Shown here one piece after another: positions 16,801 to 25,405 of a stretch of DNA of 64,000 bases. Both the position numbers and the translations under genes were made by a program. The stretch's first letter is position 1. Every line of letters begins with the position of its first letter. Origin of the DNA: Brevibacterium sp. CS2 (GTDB taxonomy: Bacteria > Actinomycetota > Actinomycetes > Actinomycetales > Brevibacteriaceae). The stretch is taken from positions 682,001 through 746,000 of the forward strand of contig NZ_CP040020.1 in NCBI RefSeq assembly GCF_005280295.1. Direction: 5' to 3'. The notes beneath the pieces were generated by a model. That model made no database searches. It worked only from the letters and a program-made list of their open reading frames with translations, and was not told where the DNA came from.

Positions 16801-17510
16801 ACAATCGAAGGAATCGCCCCGCGAACCCACTGATGCCACGATCGCAGACTCAGCCAGCGTCTCGCCATAGCGAATCGAGCGGAACTGGACTCCGCGATCC
16901 GAGTGGTGAACGAGCCCGGATACATCGTGCCCGGCCCGGTACTTCGCCGCCAGAGCCATCGTGAGCGCGTCCCGGGCCAGGGATTCACGCATATGGTTCG
17001 TCACCTGCCAGCCGACGATCTCGCGATGGAACACATCGAGGATGAACGTCGTGTACACCCACCCCGAGCGCGTCGGCACATAGGTGATATCGGCCACCCA
17101 TAAGCAGTTCGGTGCAGGCGCGGTGAACTCCCGCCAGGCGAGGTCCTCCGGGCACTCCTCGGCTCTGGCCGATGCCGTCTTGGGACGTTTGCGTTTGCGC
17201 CGCACCCCATCGATGCCCAGTTGGCGCATCAAGCGCTCGACCGTGCAGCGGGCCACCGGCCCGAACCGGTCGGCGTGATCACGGTTGATCGCTTTCCACA
17301 TCTTGCGCACTCCATAGCAGGAGTAGTTCGCTTCGTAGATGTCCCGGATGACGACCATGAGATCGCAGTCCCGAATAGCCCGGGCCGAGGGCCGGCGCAG
17401 TTTGTACGCGTAGTACGAGCTCACAGCGATCCGTGCAGCAGTCCCGCGCAGGACCCGCACGATCGGCTCGACTCCGAACTCGTCACGATTCTCGTCGATG
17501 AAGTCGACGA

Positions 17511-17822
17511 TCACCTTGATGGGCGGTCGAGCTCCGCCGCGAAGAAAGCCGATGCTCTGCGCAGGATCTCGTTCGCTCGCCTGGCTTCGGCCAGCTCCGC
17601 CCGCAAGCGTCGGTTCTCCGATTCCAGATCCACAGACTCCGACGGTGTGATCCTGCCGGATTCCTTGTGCTTCCGCACCCACACGCGCAAGGTCTCCTTA
17701 CTCAACCCGAGCTCTTTCGCGACCCGAGTAATCGAGCCGTTGGCAGTCGCGGGATCGGCCTGAGCGTGAATGACGAGCTCTACTGCACGAGCCCTGAGCT
17801 CGTCGGTGTACTTCACTGGCAT
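17511..17822 (-). CDS. IS3-family transposase OrfA of copy B2
   Basis: Identical in translation to the OrfA of copy B1 (103 residues, MPVKYTDELRARAVEL start, HTH plus coiled coil). It is intact although its partner OrfB is broken. OrfA alone often acts as a repressor or binding subunit in IS3-family elements, so it could still affect copy B1. Confidence 0.88.
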   Translation of the reverse strand: MPVKYTDELRARAVELVIHAQADPATANGSITRVAKELGLSKETLRVWVRKHKESGRITPSESVDLESENRRLRAELAEARRANEILRRASAFFAAELDRPSR

Positions 17823-18612
17823 GAGAGAAACTCCTTCTTCCAATCTCCCTGCCTCTATTATCCCCGGGGCGATTCACCTGCCCGAGACGTTCGGCAAGTG
17901 GCAGACGGTATGGACCTGGCATCGCCGGATGGCCGGCGACGGCACCTGGGACACCGCGCTGGCCCGCTTGACCGCTCACGCTGCCGGCCAGCTCGACTGG
18001 TCGCTGTCGGTGGACTCCACGATCGCGCGTGCTCATCAACACGCAACGAACATCACGCGCCTAAAAAAGGGACTCGTCGAACTACACGAATCCGGACGTC
18101 GAGCCGCCTGACCACGCGCTGGGCCGGTCCCGGGGTGGGCTGTCGACAAAGACCCATCAGCTCGTCGACGGCCACGGACTGCCGTTGGTCACCGTGTGCA
18201 CCGCCGGCCAGGACGGCGACAGCCCGATGCTCATCCCGCTCATGGATCAGCTGCGGGTCCAGCGCCCCGGACTCGGTAGCGCCCGCACCCGGCCGACAGC
18301 ACTGCTGGGCGACAAGGCGTACTCCTCGCGGGCCAATCGTGCCTACCTGCGCAGCCGCCGGATTGAAGCAGTCATCCCCGAGCCGAAAGATCAACAGGGC
18401 CACCGCAAGCGCCGCGGCTCCAAGGGCGGCAGGCCGCCGAAGTTCGACGCCGAGAAGTACCGGGGCAGGAACGTCATCGAGCGCGGCTACAGCCGCCTGA
18501 AGCAGTGGCGGGCCCTGGCCACCCGCTACGACAAACTCGCCATCGTCTACCGCGCAGCAGTCGTACTCAACGCGGCTATTGCATGGCTACACCATTTATC
18601 GGACACGCCCTA

Positions 18613-19252
18613 GGTGTACACCGTCCGGGATCGTCTGCGGTGAACTCGGGCTGGGCGCATCTCCGACCCCCGTCACGATGGAAGCCCGGGCGATGCGCAG
18701 CGGTTGATACGCCGCGAAGCCGAACTCGGCGAGCCGATTCCACATCGACCCCTCACGGCCGGGGCTCACCCCGACGATGAGCTCCTTGAGGACCTGAGCC
18801 GATTCCTCGCGTCGCGTGGTGATCGCGAACGTCTCCAGGCTCTCGAAAGAGCGAAGGAGCTTCGCCACGCAATCGAGCACGAGCGCCGGCATCTCGGAGC
18901 GCGGGTTCCCCGGGAGCACGGCGACGACGATCGCGTACGTCCTTCGGCGAATCGACACCCGGTGCGCATGGACCTGCCACTTGCCGACGGTCCCGGCGAT
19001 GCCGGATCCACCGTCGCCGACGACCTCACGGTCCGCAAGGGACTTCCGCCCGGTCCGGGGGTCGAGAACCCAGCGGGACACCAGCTGTCCCGGAGCAGCG
19101 CCGACGCTTCGCACGATCTCACCGTGCTCATTGATCACGAGTGCCGAACCATTGCAGACCCGCGCTGCGCGACGCACGAGAGATTCAAGCGGGTCCTCTT
19201 GCGCCATCGCAATGAGAAGTTGGTCGAGCACCCATTCCCGGGATCGTTCCAC
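18613..19252 (-). pseudogene. PucR-family regulator, C-terminus lost at IS5-family element
   Basis: It starts at GTG 19252 behind AGGGAG (reading VERSREWVLDQLL) and gives about 210 residues. A GAF-like sensory half (ARVCNGSALVINEHGEIVRSVG) is followed by the beginning of the CdaR GGDEF-like middle domain (EESAQVLKELIVGVSPG ... LRIARASIVTG). The frame then enters the IS5-family inverted repeat, so the C-terminal PucR helix-turn-helix is missing. It is divergent from hyuA (120 bases between starts) and was probably its regulator. Confidence 0.75.
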
Positions 19253-19371
19253 CTCAGACTCCCTGCTTTGTGGATTCCCCAAGGATACCCGTCGGATCCT
19301 TGAGTTGATCCATTGACGAGGCAACTCCGCACACCCAGGATATGAACCACATCACGAATGAAGGAGTGGAT

Positions 19372-21456
19372 GTGGCAGACCTCAGAGTCGCAGTCGATGT
19401 CGGCGGAACGTTCACGGACGTCTGCATCTTCGATGAAGAATCCCAGATCATGAGAGTGACAAAAGTCCCCTCGACCCCGGACAACCCGATGGAGGCAGTC
19501 CTCAACGGCGTCGCACGCGCCCGGATCGACCTCTCCGAGGTCGAGCTCTTCTCGCACGGGACCACCGTCGCGACGAACGCGCTCATCACTAGGAAATTCC
19601 CCAAGGCCGCCATGGTGACCACGAAGGGCTTCCGCGACGTCCTGGAGATCCGCGACGGCACGAAGGACGACCTGTGGGATGCATACCGAGATGTCAGCGG
19701 ACCGTACATCCGGCGCCGCGACCGGTTCGAGGTGTCCGAGCGGATCGACTACACCGGCAACGTCGTCGAACCCCTCGACGAGGACGAGGCGCGGCAACTG
19801 GCGGCACTGCTCAAGAAGCGGGGAGTCGACACCGTTGCAGTGTGTTTCCTCAACTCCTACGCCAACGCCGAGAACGAGGAGCGGATGCGCGCGATCCTCA
19901 CCGAGCACCTCCCCGATGCGAACGTCTCGACCTCGGCGGAGATCCTGCCGGAGATATTCGAGCACAACCGCTTCAACACCACCGTCGCCAACGCCGTCCT
20001 CGGCCCGCTGGTGTCCGGATACGTCGAGCAGCTCGACGAGAAGCTCACCGCTGGCGGCTACGCCGGAGAACTGCTGCTCCTGCACTCCGGCGGCGGTTCC
20101 ATGACCTCGACCATGGTCAAGAAGTTCCCCGTCAGGCTGGCGGCATCGGGCATCGCCGCCGGGGCGATCGCCGCGAAGCACATCGCGGAGCAGTGCGGGT
20201 ATGTCAACGCGGTGGGCCTCGATATGGGCGGCACCTCGACAGACATCTCCCTCATCAGTGAGGGCGAACTGCGCGTGACCAACGAATGGGAGGTCGAGTA
20301 CGGCCACCCCATCGTCTTCCCCAGCATCGAGGTGCTCACCATCGGTGCCGGCGGCGGCTCCCTCGCGCACATCGACATCGCCGGCTCGCTCCGCAACGGC
20401 CCCCAGTCCGCAGGTGCCGCACCCGGTCCTGCCTGCTACGACCGAGGCGGCGAGGAACCGACGAACACCGATGCGAACCTCTGGCTCAACCGTCTCGGCA
20501 CCGATCTGGCCGACGGCGAGATGACCCTCGACCGTCGGCGTGCAGAGCAGGCTATCCGCAGCACGATCGCCGAGCCGCTCGGACTCGAGGTCGACGAGGC
20601 GGCGGACTCGATCCTCAAGGTCGCGAACGCCAACATGGCCGATGCGGTCCGGCTGGTCTCGATCCGCCGCGGGCTCGACCCGCGGGACTTCGCGCTCATC
20701 GCGTTCGGCGGCGCCGGCGCGCTCCACGGCGCCGAGGTCGCGCGCGAGCTCAGCATCCCGGTCGTCATCGTGCCACCCAGCCCGGGTGTCACCTCGGCAC
20801 TGGGCTGCCTCCTCGTGGACATCCAGCACGACCTGTCGCAGATGTTCACCGCCAGTGCATCCGAGGTCGACGCCGAAGACCTCGCCGAGCAGTTCCGGGC
20901 CCTCGAGTCCGAGGGCGCGGAACGCCTGCGCCATGAAGGGGTGAGCGACGACCAGGCCGTGCTGGAACGCGGGATCTCCATGCGGTACCAGGGCCAGTGG
21001 CGCTCCCTCCAGGTCCCGATCGGTTCCGATCCCGATGCGCTGCAGGCGGCTGTGCAGACTTTCCACGAGGAGCACGAGAAGCAGTACGCGTTCCGTCAGG
21101 ACGACACCCCGGTCGAGATCTACCAGATCCACCTCAAGGCCCTGGGGAAGACCCCCAAGCCCAGCTTCCGGCCCGAGAACACCGCACCGCAGAGCCCGGG
21201 CGAGCCGGTCGAGGTCCGAGACGTGTACTTCGAGGGCCGATGGATCCCAACCCCGGTCCACGAGCGCGCGGGACTGGCCGCCGGGACGGAGTTCACCGGG
21301 CCCGCGATCATCAGCCAACTCGACTCGACGACAGTGGTGCCGCCGAATGCCCGTGCAGAGATCGACGAATGGATGAATATCCGCATCGTCCTCACCGACC
21401 GGGACACCGCGTCCGAGCCGGAAACCGATCACGATGAAAGCGAGAGTGCGCGATGA
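19372..21456 (+). CDS. hyuA: Hydantoinase/oxoprolinase subunit A (HyuA-like)
   Basis: A 694-residue ATP-dependent hydantoinase / 5-oxoprolinase A subunit. The N-terminal ASKHA phosphate-binding motif is DVGGTFTDV, with later HGTTVATNALI, GLDMGGTSTDISL and IGAGGGSLAHID. The family hydrolyses hydantoins, 5-oxoproline or N-methylhydantoin (or carboxylates acetone-like substrates) using ATP, together with subunit B. I prefer GTG 19372 over the ATG 30 bases upstream because a GAAGGAG site precedes the GTG. The gene overlaps hyuB by ATGA. The substrate cannot be fixed from sequence. Confidence 0.88.
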   Translation: MADLRVAVDVGGTFTDVCIFDEESQIMRVTKVPSTPDNPMEAVLNGVARARIDLSEVELFSHGTTVATNALITRKFPKAAMVTTKGFRDVLEIRDGTKDDLWDAYRDVSGPYIRRRDRFEVSERIDYTGNVVEPLDEDEARQLAALLKKRGVDTVAVCFLNSYANAENEERMRAILTEHLPDANVSTSAEILPEIFEHNRFNTTVANAVLGPLVSGYVEQLDEKLTAGGYAGELLLLHSGGGSMTSTMVKKFPVRLAASGIAAGAIAAKHIAEQCGYVNAVGLDMGGTSTDISLISEGELRVTNEWEVEYGHPIVFPSIEVLTIGAGGGSLAHIDIAGSLRNGPQSAGAAPGPACYDRGGEEPTNTDANLWLNRLGTDLADGEMTLDRRRAEQAIRSTIAEPLGLEVDEAADSILKVANANMADAVRLVSIRRGLDPRDFALIAFGGAGALHGAEVARELSIPVVIVPPSPGVTSALGCLLVDIQHDLSQMFTASASEVDAEDLAEQFRALESEGAERLRHEGVSDDQAVLERGISMRYQGQWRSLQVPIGSDPDALQAAVQTFHEEHEKQYAFRQDDTPVEIYQIHLKALGKTPKPSFRPENTAPQSPGEPVEVRDVYFEGRWIPTPVHERAGLAAGTEFTGPAIISQLDSTTVVPPNARAEIDEWMNIRIVLTDRDTASEPETDHDESESAR

Positions 21457-23450
21457 CCACCATGGACACGGCACAGCGGGCCGACTCCTCGACCGCATCG
21501 CACCGGGCATTGGATCCGGTGACCTTCGAAGTCCTCAAGAATGCTTTCGCGACGAGCGTCGATCTCATGAGCGAGCAGATCCTTCGCACGTGCTATTCGT
21601 TCGTCATCTACTCCCGCGACTTCTCCTCGGCCCTGTGCGATCGCGAGGGGAACACGGTGATGCAGGGCAGCGCCGACATCGCCGTCCACGTCGGCACCCT
21701 CCACTTCCAGTGCAAAGCCGTGATGGAGGAGTTCGGCGACGACATCAATCCCGGGGACGTGTTCGCGATCAACGACCCCTACCGCGGCGGAACGCACTTC
21801 AACGACGTGAGCTTCATCCGTCCGATCTTCGCCGAGGACGAGATCATCGGATTCGCCCAGAACAAGGGTCACTGGGCCGATATCGGAGGCAGTGTTCCCG
21901 GTTCGTTCGACGTCTCGGCGAGCGAGCACTTCGGTGAAGGGCTGCGCATCACGCCGGTCCGGATCTGGCGCAGCGGGGAGTTCCTCCACGACGTCGCACA
22001 GCTCCTGGTCTCCAACACCCGGGCGCCTGACCAAGCGATGGGCGACCTCCACGCCCAGTCGGAGGCGACAGCGGTCTGTGAGCGCGAGGTCCTCCGTCTG
22101 GTCGACAAGTACTCGAAGCAGACGGTCCTCGACGCGATGCAGGAGACCCAGGACTACGTCTGCCGCACGGTCCTCGCCAGCCTCAAGAATCTGCCCCGGG
22201 GCGAGTGGGAGACCGTCGACTACATCGACGCCGACCCGGCGAAGGGCGAAGGGCTGGTGCCGATCCGGGTCAAACTCACCTTGGACGGCAACGGCATCCA
22301 CTACGATCTCACCGGTTCTGCTCCAGCGGTCTCGACCTTCCTCAATTCTGGCTACGGGACGACCTTCTCGGCGGTCTACGCCGGCACGAAGACCTTCTTC
22401 CCCGAGGTGCCGCTCAACTCCGGGTTCTATCAGGCGGTGACCGCCGACATCGGGGAGGAGGGGACCGTCGTCAACGCCGGATGGCCGCACGCGGTGACCG
22501 GGTTCTGCTCGGGACCGTACGAGAAGGTCATGAATGCGGTGTTCGAGCTGTGGAGTCGAATTATGCCGGAACGCGCCATGGCCTGCGCGTTCAATCTGGA
22601 GTACCTGCTCGTCGGGGGCCACGACAGCCGGGTCGCCGGCAACCCGTATTTCATGTGGTACGACTGGATGGCCGGCGGGTGGGGCGGACGCTCCACCAAG
22701 GACGGGTCCTCCGCGACCGCACCCGTGTTCGGCACCGGACTGGCAGTCCAACCGCTCGAGGGCCAGGAGCGCTTGAGTCCGGTTATCACCACCAAGCACG
22801 CCATCAGCACCGACTCCGGAGGGCCGGGACGGTTCCGGGGCGGCTGCGGGATCGAGAAGGGCGGCATTCTCACGGATGCGAGCGGCACGGTCATGAGCTA
22901 CTGCTGCGACCGTGGACGGTCGGTGACCTGGGGCATCGAAGGCGGATTGCCCTCCGTCCCCCACGGAGTCTGGCTCAACCCCGGCACCGCTGACGCGAAA
23001 TACCTCGGAGCGACATTCTCCAGTGTGGCGCTCGCCCCAGGGGACGTCTTCGAGCGGCCCTCCGCGGGCGGCGGAGGATTCGGCGATCCTCTCGAACGCC
23101 CTGCAGAGGAGGTGCTCGAGGACGTCATCGACGAGTACGTCTCGATCGATCGCGCCGCAATCGACTACGGGGTGGTGATCCGGGAGATCGATGCCGAGCT
23201 CGACGAGTTCGAGATCGACCACCACGCGACCACCGATCTGCGTGCGCGGATCCGGAGCGAGCGGGGTGACCGGCTCGATGCGGACCCCGCTGAGGTCGCA
23301 GCGCGGTTCAGGTCGGGCGACCTCACTGTGCACGATGTCGTCCGGCAATACGCCGTGATCCTCGACTGGGGCACCGGGGAGCTGCTTGAGAAGTCGACTG
23401 CGCAGTTCCGCGACAGTGTGCGCAGCCGGTCGGCCGCGCACTGGAGCTGA
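21453..23450 (+). CDS. hyuB: Hydantoinase/oxoprolinase subunit B (HyuB-like)
   Basis: A 665-residue HyuB-family subunit, a little longer than the usual 520-600. Family motifs include DFSSALCDREGNTVMQG, NDPYRGGTHFNDVSFIRP, GHWADIGGSVPGSF and the C-terminal GGGGFGDPLERP. It forms the catalytic complex with HyuA, to which it is translationally coupled by a 4-base overlap. The last 90 or so residues are acidic and less conserved. No transporter is adjacent; downstream is an unrelated operon after a 117-bp gap. Confidence 0.88.
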   Translation: MTTMDTAQRADSSTASHRALDPVTFEVLKNAFATSVDLMSEQILRTCYSFVIYSRDFSSALCDREGNTVMQGSADIAVHVGTLHFQCKAVMEEFGDDINPGDVFAINDPYRGGTHFNDVSFIRPIFAEDEIIGFAQNKGHWADIGGSVPGSFDVSASEHFGEGLRITPVRIWRSGEFLHDVAQLLVSNTRAPDQAMGDLHAQSEATAVCEREVLRLVDKYSKQTVLDAMQETQDYVCRTVLASLKNLPRGEWETVDYIDADPAKGEGLVPIRVKLTLDGNGIHYDLTGSAPAVSTFLNSGYGTTFSAVYAGTKTFFPEVPLNSGFYQAVTADIGEEGTVVNAGWPHAVTGFCSGPYEKVMNAVFELWSRIMPERAMACAFNLEYLLVGGHDSRVAGNPYFMWYDWMAGGWGGRSTKDGSSATAPVFGTGLAVQPLEGQERLSPVITTKHAISTDSGGPGRFRGGCGIEKGGILTDASGTVMSYCCDRGRSVTWGIEGGLPSVPHGVWLNPGTADAKYLGATFSSVALAPGDVFERPSAGGGGFGDPLERPAEEVLEDVIDEYVSIDRAAIDYGVVIREIDAELDEFEIDHHATTDLRARIRSERGDRLDADPAEVAARFRSGDLTVHDVVRQYAVILDWGTGELLEKSTAQFRDSVRSRSAAHWS

Positions 23451-23567
23451 CCGAGAGGTCGGATCTGAGCCTTCTTCTCGGGCACGGCGGCTAAGATGGC
23501 TCCCGGGCACAAGGCTCCTTGTGCCACGAGCGTGCGCCTGACGGCGCACTCGTCAGGGGAGGCACCG

Positions 23568-24278
23568 GTGTCAGCTGCAAGCGTCGAGTGCTGCGTGGTC
23601 GTGCCGGCGCACGACGAGGCGGAGCTCATCGGTCGCACCCTCGCTTCCCTCCGCACCGCCGCCGCGACCGCACGGATCGCGCCGCGCGTCATCGTCGTCG
23701 CAGACGCCTGCACCGACTCCACTGCCGTGATCGCCCACCGATCCGGGGCCGAGGTCGTCGAGATCGACGCACGGAACGTCGGTGCGGCCCGCCGAGCCGG
23801 GTTCGAGCACCTCCTCGGTCGCGCGAGCGCTGTCGGCGATCCCACGGACTCCGCGGGCAGCGCGCTGTGGCTCGCGACCACCGACGCGGACAGCACCGTC
23901 CCGTCCACGTGGTTCTCCCGCCACCTCGCCTATCGCGCTTCCGGCGCCGACCTCGTCGCCGGCACCGTGGTCCTCGAACCCGGCCCGGCGATCGACCCCC
24001 TCCACGAGCGGTGGACGAGCGCCTACTCCCTCAAGATCGAGGCCGGCCGGCACCATCACATCCACGGCGCCAACCTCGGCTTCACCGCGCAGGCGTACCG
24101 CGCGCTCGGTGGCTTCAGCGCCCTCGCACTCCACGAGGACGTCGACCTCGTCCAGCGCGCTGCGGCCTCCGGCCTGTCCGTGGCCTGGGCGCTCGACATC
24201 CCGGTGGCGACCTCGCGCCGCACCCACGGCCGCTCCCCCGGCGGCTTCTCCGACGACCTCAAGGCGATGGTTCCATGA
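23568..24278 (+). CDS. Family-2 glycosyltransferase
   Basis: A 236-residue GT-A fold enzyme starting at GTG 23568 behind AGGGGAGG. The N-terminal VVVPAHDEAELIGRTLASL and VADACTDST bind the nucleotide sugar. The DxD-type motif is TTDADSTVP, followed by HGANLGFTAQAYRALGGF and HEDVDLVQR. There are no membrane segments, so it is cytosolic. It overlaps the acyl-CoA dehydrogenase gene by ATGA and begins a three-gene coupled operon with a PIG-L deacetylase/methyltransferase, which suggests a shared product containing an acylated or N-acetylated sugar. Confidence 0.85.
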   Translation: MSAASVECCVVVPAHDEAELIGRTLASLRTAAATARIAPRVIVVADACTDSTAVIAHRSGAEVVEIDARNVGAARRAGFEHLLGRASAVGDPTDSAGSALWLATTDADSTVPSTWFSRHLAYRASGADLVAGTVVLEPGPAIDPLHERWTSAYSLKIEAGRHHHIHGANLGFTAQAYRALGGFSALALHEDVDLVQRAAASGLSVAWALDIPVATSRRTHGRSPGGFSDDLKAMVP

Positions 24279-25405
24279 CCGCTCACCCGACTGATTCGAC
24301 TGCCCGCGGGGAACTCGCGACCCGGCTCCGCACCCTCACCCTGCCGCTGCCCGGGCGCGGCGGGACGATTCGCCGCTGGGAGCACCTCGCGCGGCTCACC
24401 GCAGAGGACATCGTGACCGGCCGTCTCATCGAGGCCCATGCCGACGCGATCGCGATCACCACGGATCTGGGTGCTCCCGAGCTCGTCACCGCGGACTCGC
24501 ACTGGGGCGTGTGGGCGGCCGAACCGCCCCGGCCGCTCCTCACCGCGTCGGAGAGCTCAGGACAGCCCGGTGGCTGGGTCCTCCACGGCACCAAACCGTG
24601 GTGCTCGGGCGCCTCGCTGTGCACCCATGCGCTCGTCACCGCCACCACCCGGGAACGCACCCCGGATTCGCCCGCGGAGGTCGCCCTCTTCGCAGTCGAT
24701 CTCCGGCAGACGGGGGTCCGGGCGGTGCCGGACACCTGGCCTGCGGTCGGGATGGCCGCGAGCGATTCCGGCTGGGTCGAGTTCGACGACGTGCCCGCCC
24801 GGCGCCTCGGCGGCCACGCCGACTACCTCGAGCGGCCGGGGTTCTGGCACGGCGGGGTGGGGGTCGCCGCCTGCTGGTTCGGCGGCGCACGCGCCGTGGC
24901 CGCCCCGCTGTTCGAGCGGGCGGCGCGGGCGAACGCATCTCCGCTCGTCCGGGCCCATGCCGGTGCGGTCGCCGCCGAGCTCGCCGCCGGCTGGAGCCTC
25001 CTCGAGCACACGGCCGCGTTCGTCGACGCGGACCCGGACGACGAACGCGGCCTGCTCATGGCCCGCGCGCTCACCGTGCGCACGCGGATCGACCGGATGG
25101 CAGCCGGCGTCATCGACCGGGTCGGCCGGGCGCTCGGGGCCGGACCACTGTGTTCGGACGGGGAGCACGCCCAGCGGGTGGCAGACCTCGGCGTCTACAT
25201 CCGGCAGACCCATGCCGAGGCGGACGAGGCGACGATCGCCGCCGAGGTGCGCGCCCACGCCGAGCGGGCAGGCGCCGCCGGTACGAGCACCGGAACCGGG
25301 CCTGGGAACGGGCCTGGGACTGCCGACGTGGACGTCGTCGCAGCAGCTCACTGGGACGCGCTCATCGGCTTCGATTCGACCCCGCTGCGCGGCACTGATG
25401 ACTGA
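24275..25405 (+). CDS. Acyl-CoA-dehydrogenase-like flavoprotein
   Basis: A 376-residue protein of the acyl-CoA dehydrogenase fold. Recognisable are the middle beta-domain (GWVLHGTKPWCSGASLCTHALV; GWVEFDDVPARRLG) and a helical C-terminal domain (HAGAVAAELAAGWSLLEHTAAFVD). The usual catalytic Glu segment is not obvious, so true beta-oxidation is doubtful. In this context it more likely desaturates or oxidises an intermediate of the glycosyltransferase / PIG-L pathway. A Thr/Gly-rich tail (about residues 332-345) precedes a conserved ending. It overlaps both neighbours (ATGA; 8 bases). Confidence 0.75.
   Translation: MTAHPTDSTARGELATRLRTLTLPLPGRGGTIRRWEHLARLTAEDIVTGRLIEAHADAIAITTDLGAPELVTADSHWGVWAAEPPRPLLTASESSGQPGGWVLHGTKPWCSGASLCTHALVTATTRERTPDSPAEVALFAVDLRQTGVRAVPDTWPAVGMAASDSGWVEFDDVPARRLGGHADYLERPGFWHGGVGVAACWFGGARAVAAPLFERAARANASPLVRAHAGAVAAELAAGWSLLEHTAAFVDADPDDERGLLMARALTVRTRIDRMAAGVIDRVGRALGAGPLCSDGEHAQRVADLGVYIRQTHAEADEATIAAEVRAHAERAGAAGTSTGTGPGNGPGTADVDVVAAAHWDALIGFDSTPLRGTDD

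Larger units (their letters stand above)
15461..16803 (-). mobile_element. IS110-family element, innermost of the nest
   Basis: A 1343-bp insertion delimited by comparing copy B2 with the uninterrupted copy B1: host sequence ...GCCATCGCGTT stops at 15460 and ATCGAAGGAATCG resumes at 16804. There are no terminal inverted repeats and no clear target duplication, as expected for IS110. The transposase is on the minus strand. Only 16 bases lie after its stop, and 256 bases lie before its start, the non-coding end where IS110-group elements encode their bridge RNA. Confidence 0.92.
15248..17514 (-). pseudogene. IS3-family transposase OrfB of copy B2, split by IS110
   Basis: The same 307-residue OrfB as in copy B1. 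It is present in two pieces, 17514 down to 16804 (N-terminal two thirds, up to ASVGSRGDSFD) and 15460 down to 15248 (MAEALNSVYKAELI to the end). The catalytic Glu is separated from the two Asp residues by the IS110 element, so this copy cannot make a working transposase unless the IS110 leaves precisely. Confidence 0.9.
15206..17876 (-). mobile_element. IS3-family insertion sequence (copy B2), itself interrupted by IS110
   Basis: The middle element of the nest. It starts TGTCAAGCCC at 15206 and ends GATTCA at 17876. CCT on both sides is a clean 3-bp target duplication, and removing the element restores the IS5-family transposase frame. Its sequence matches copy B1 (2630-3957) with one difference I could see (ACCG versus ACTG near 16830) apart from the 1343-bp IS110 inserted at 15461-16803. 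The two copies are in direct orientation about 11.2 kb apart. Confidence 0.92.
15001..18610 (+). mobile_element. IS5-family (IS427-like) element, split by nested insertions
   Basis: The outermost of three nested elements. The ends are inverted repeats starting GGGCGTGTC at 15001 and reading GGACACGCCC up to 18610. A TA dinucleotide flanks both sides (14999-15000, 18611-18612), the usual target duplication of this group. Without the 2671-bp insertion at 15206-17876 the element is about 940 bp (939 with one copy of the 3-bp duplication removed), a normal size. The transposase stop codon (TAG, 18611-18613) is completed by the flanking DNA. Confidence 0.88.
15048..18613 (+). pseudogene. IS5-family transposase, interrupted (15048-15205 joined to 17877-18613)
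   Basis: It starts MSRFQLLTDAQWSLIADLL. The frame stops at the IS3-family insertion and resumes exactly after it: ...GIAWRD + LPETFGKWQTVW. The second part then reaches LSVDSTIARAHQHA (first catalytic Asp) and a stop at 18109-18111. The rest of the core (NPDVEPPDHALGRSRGGLSTK ... GDKAYSSRANR ... IERGYSRLKQWRAL) is in another frame, reached by slippage at a CTAAAAAAGG tract at about 18061-18070. That is the normal two-frame design of the IS427 group. Disrupted here, so inactive. Confidence 0.85.

Noticed and set aside
19135..21510. 791-codon minus-strand frame opposite hyuA
   Set aside because: Mirror of hyuA; no recognisable domain and no ribosome-binding site.
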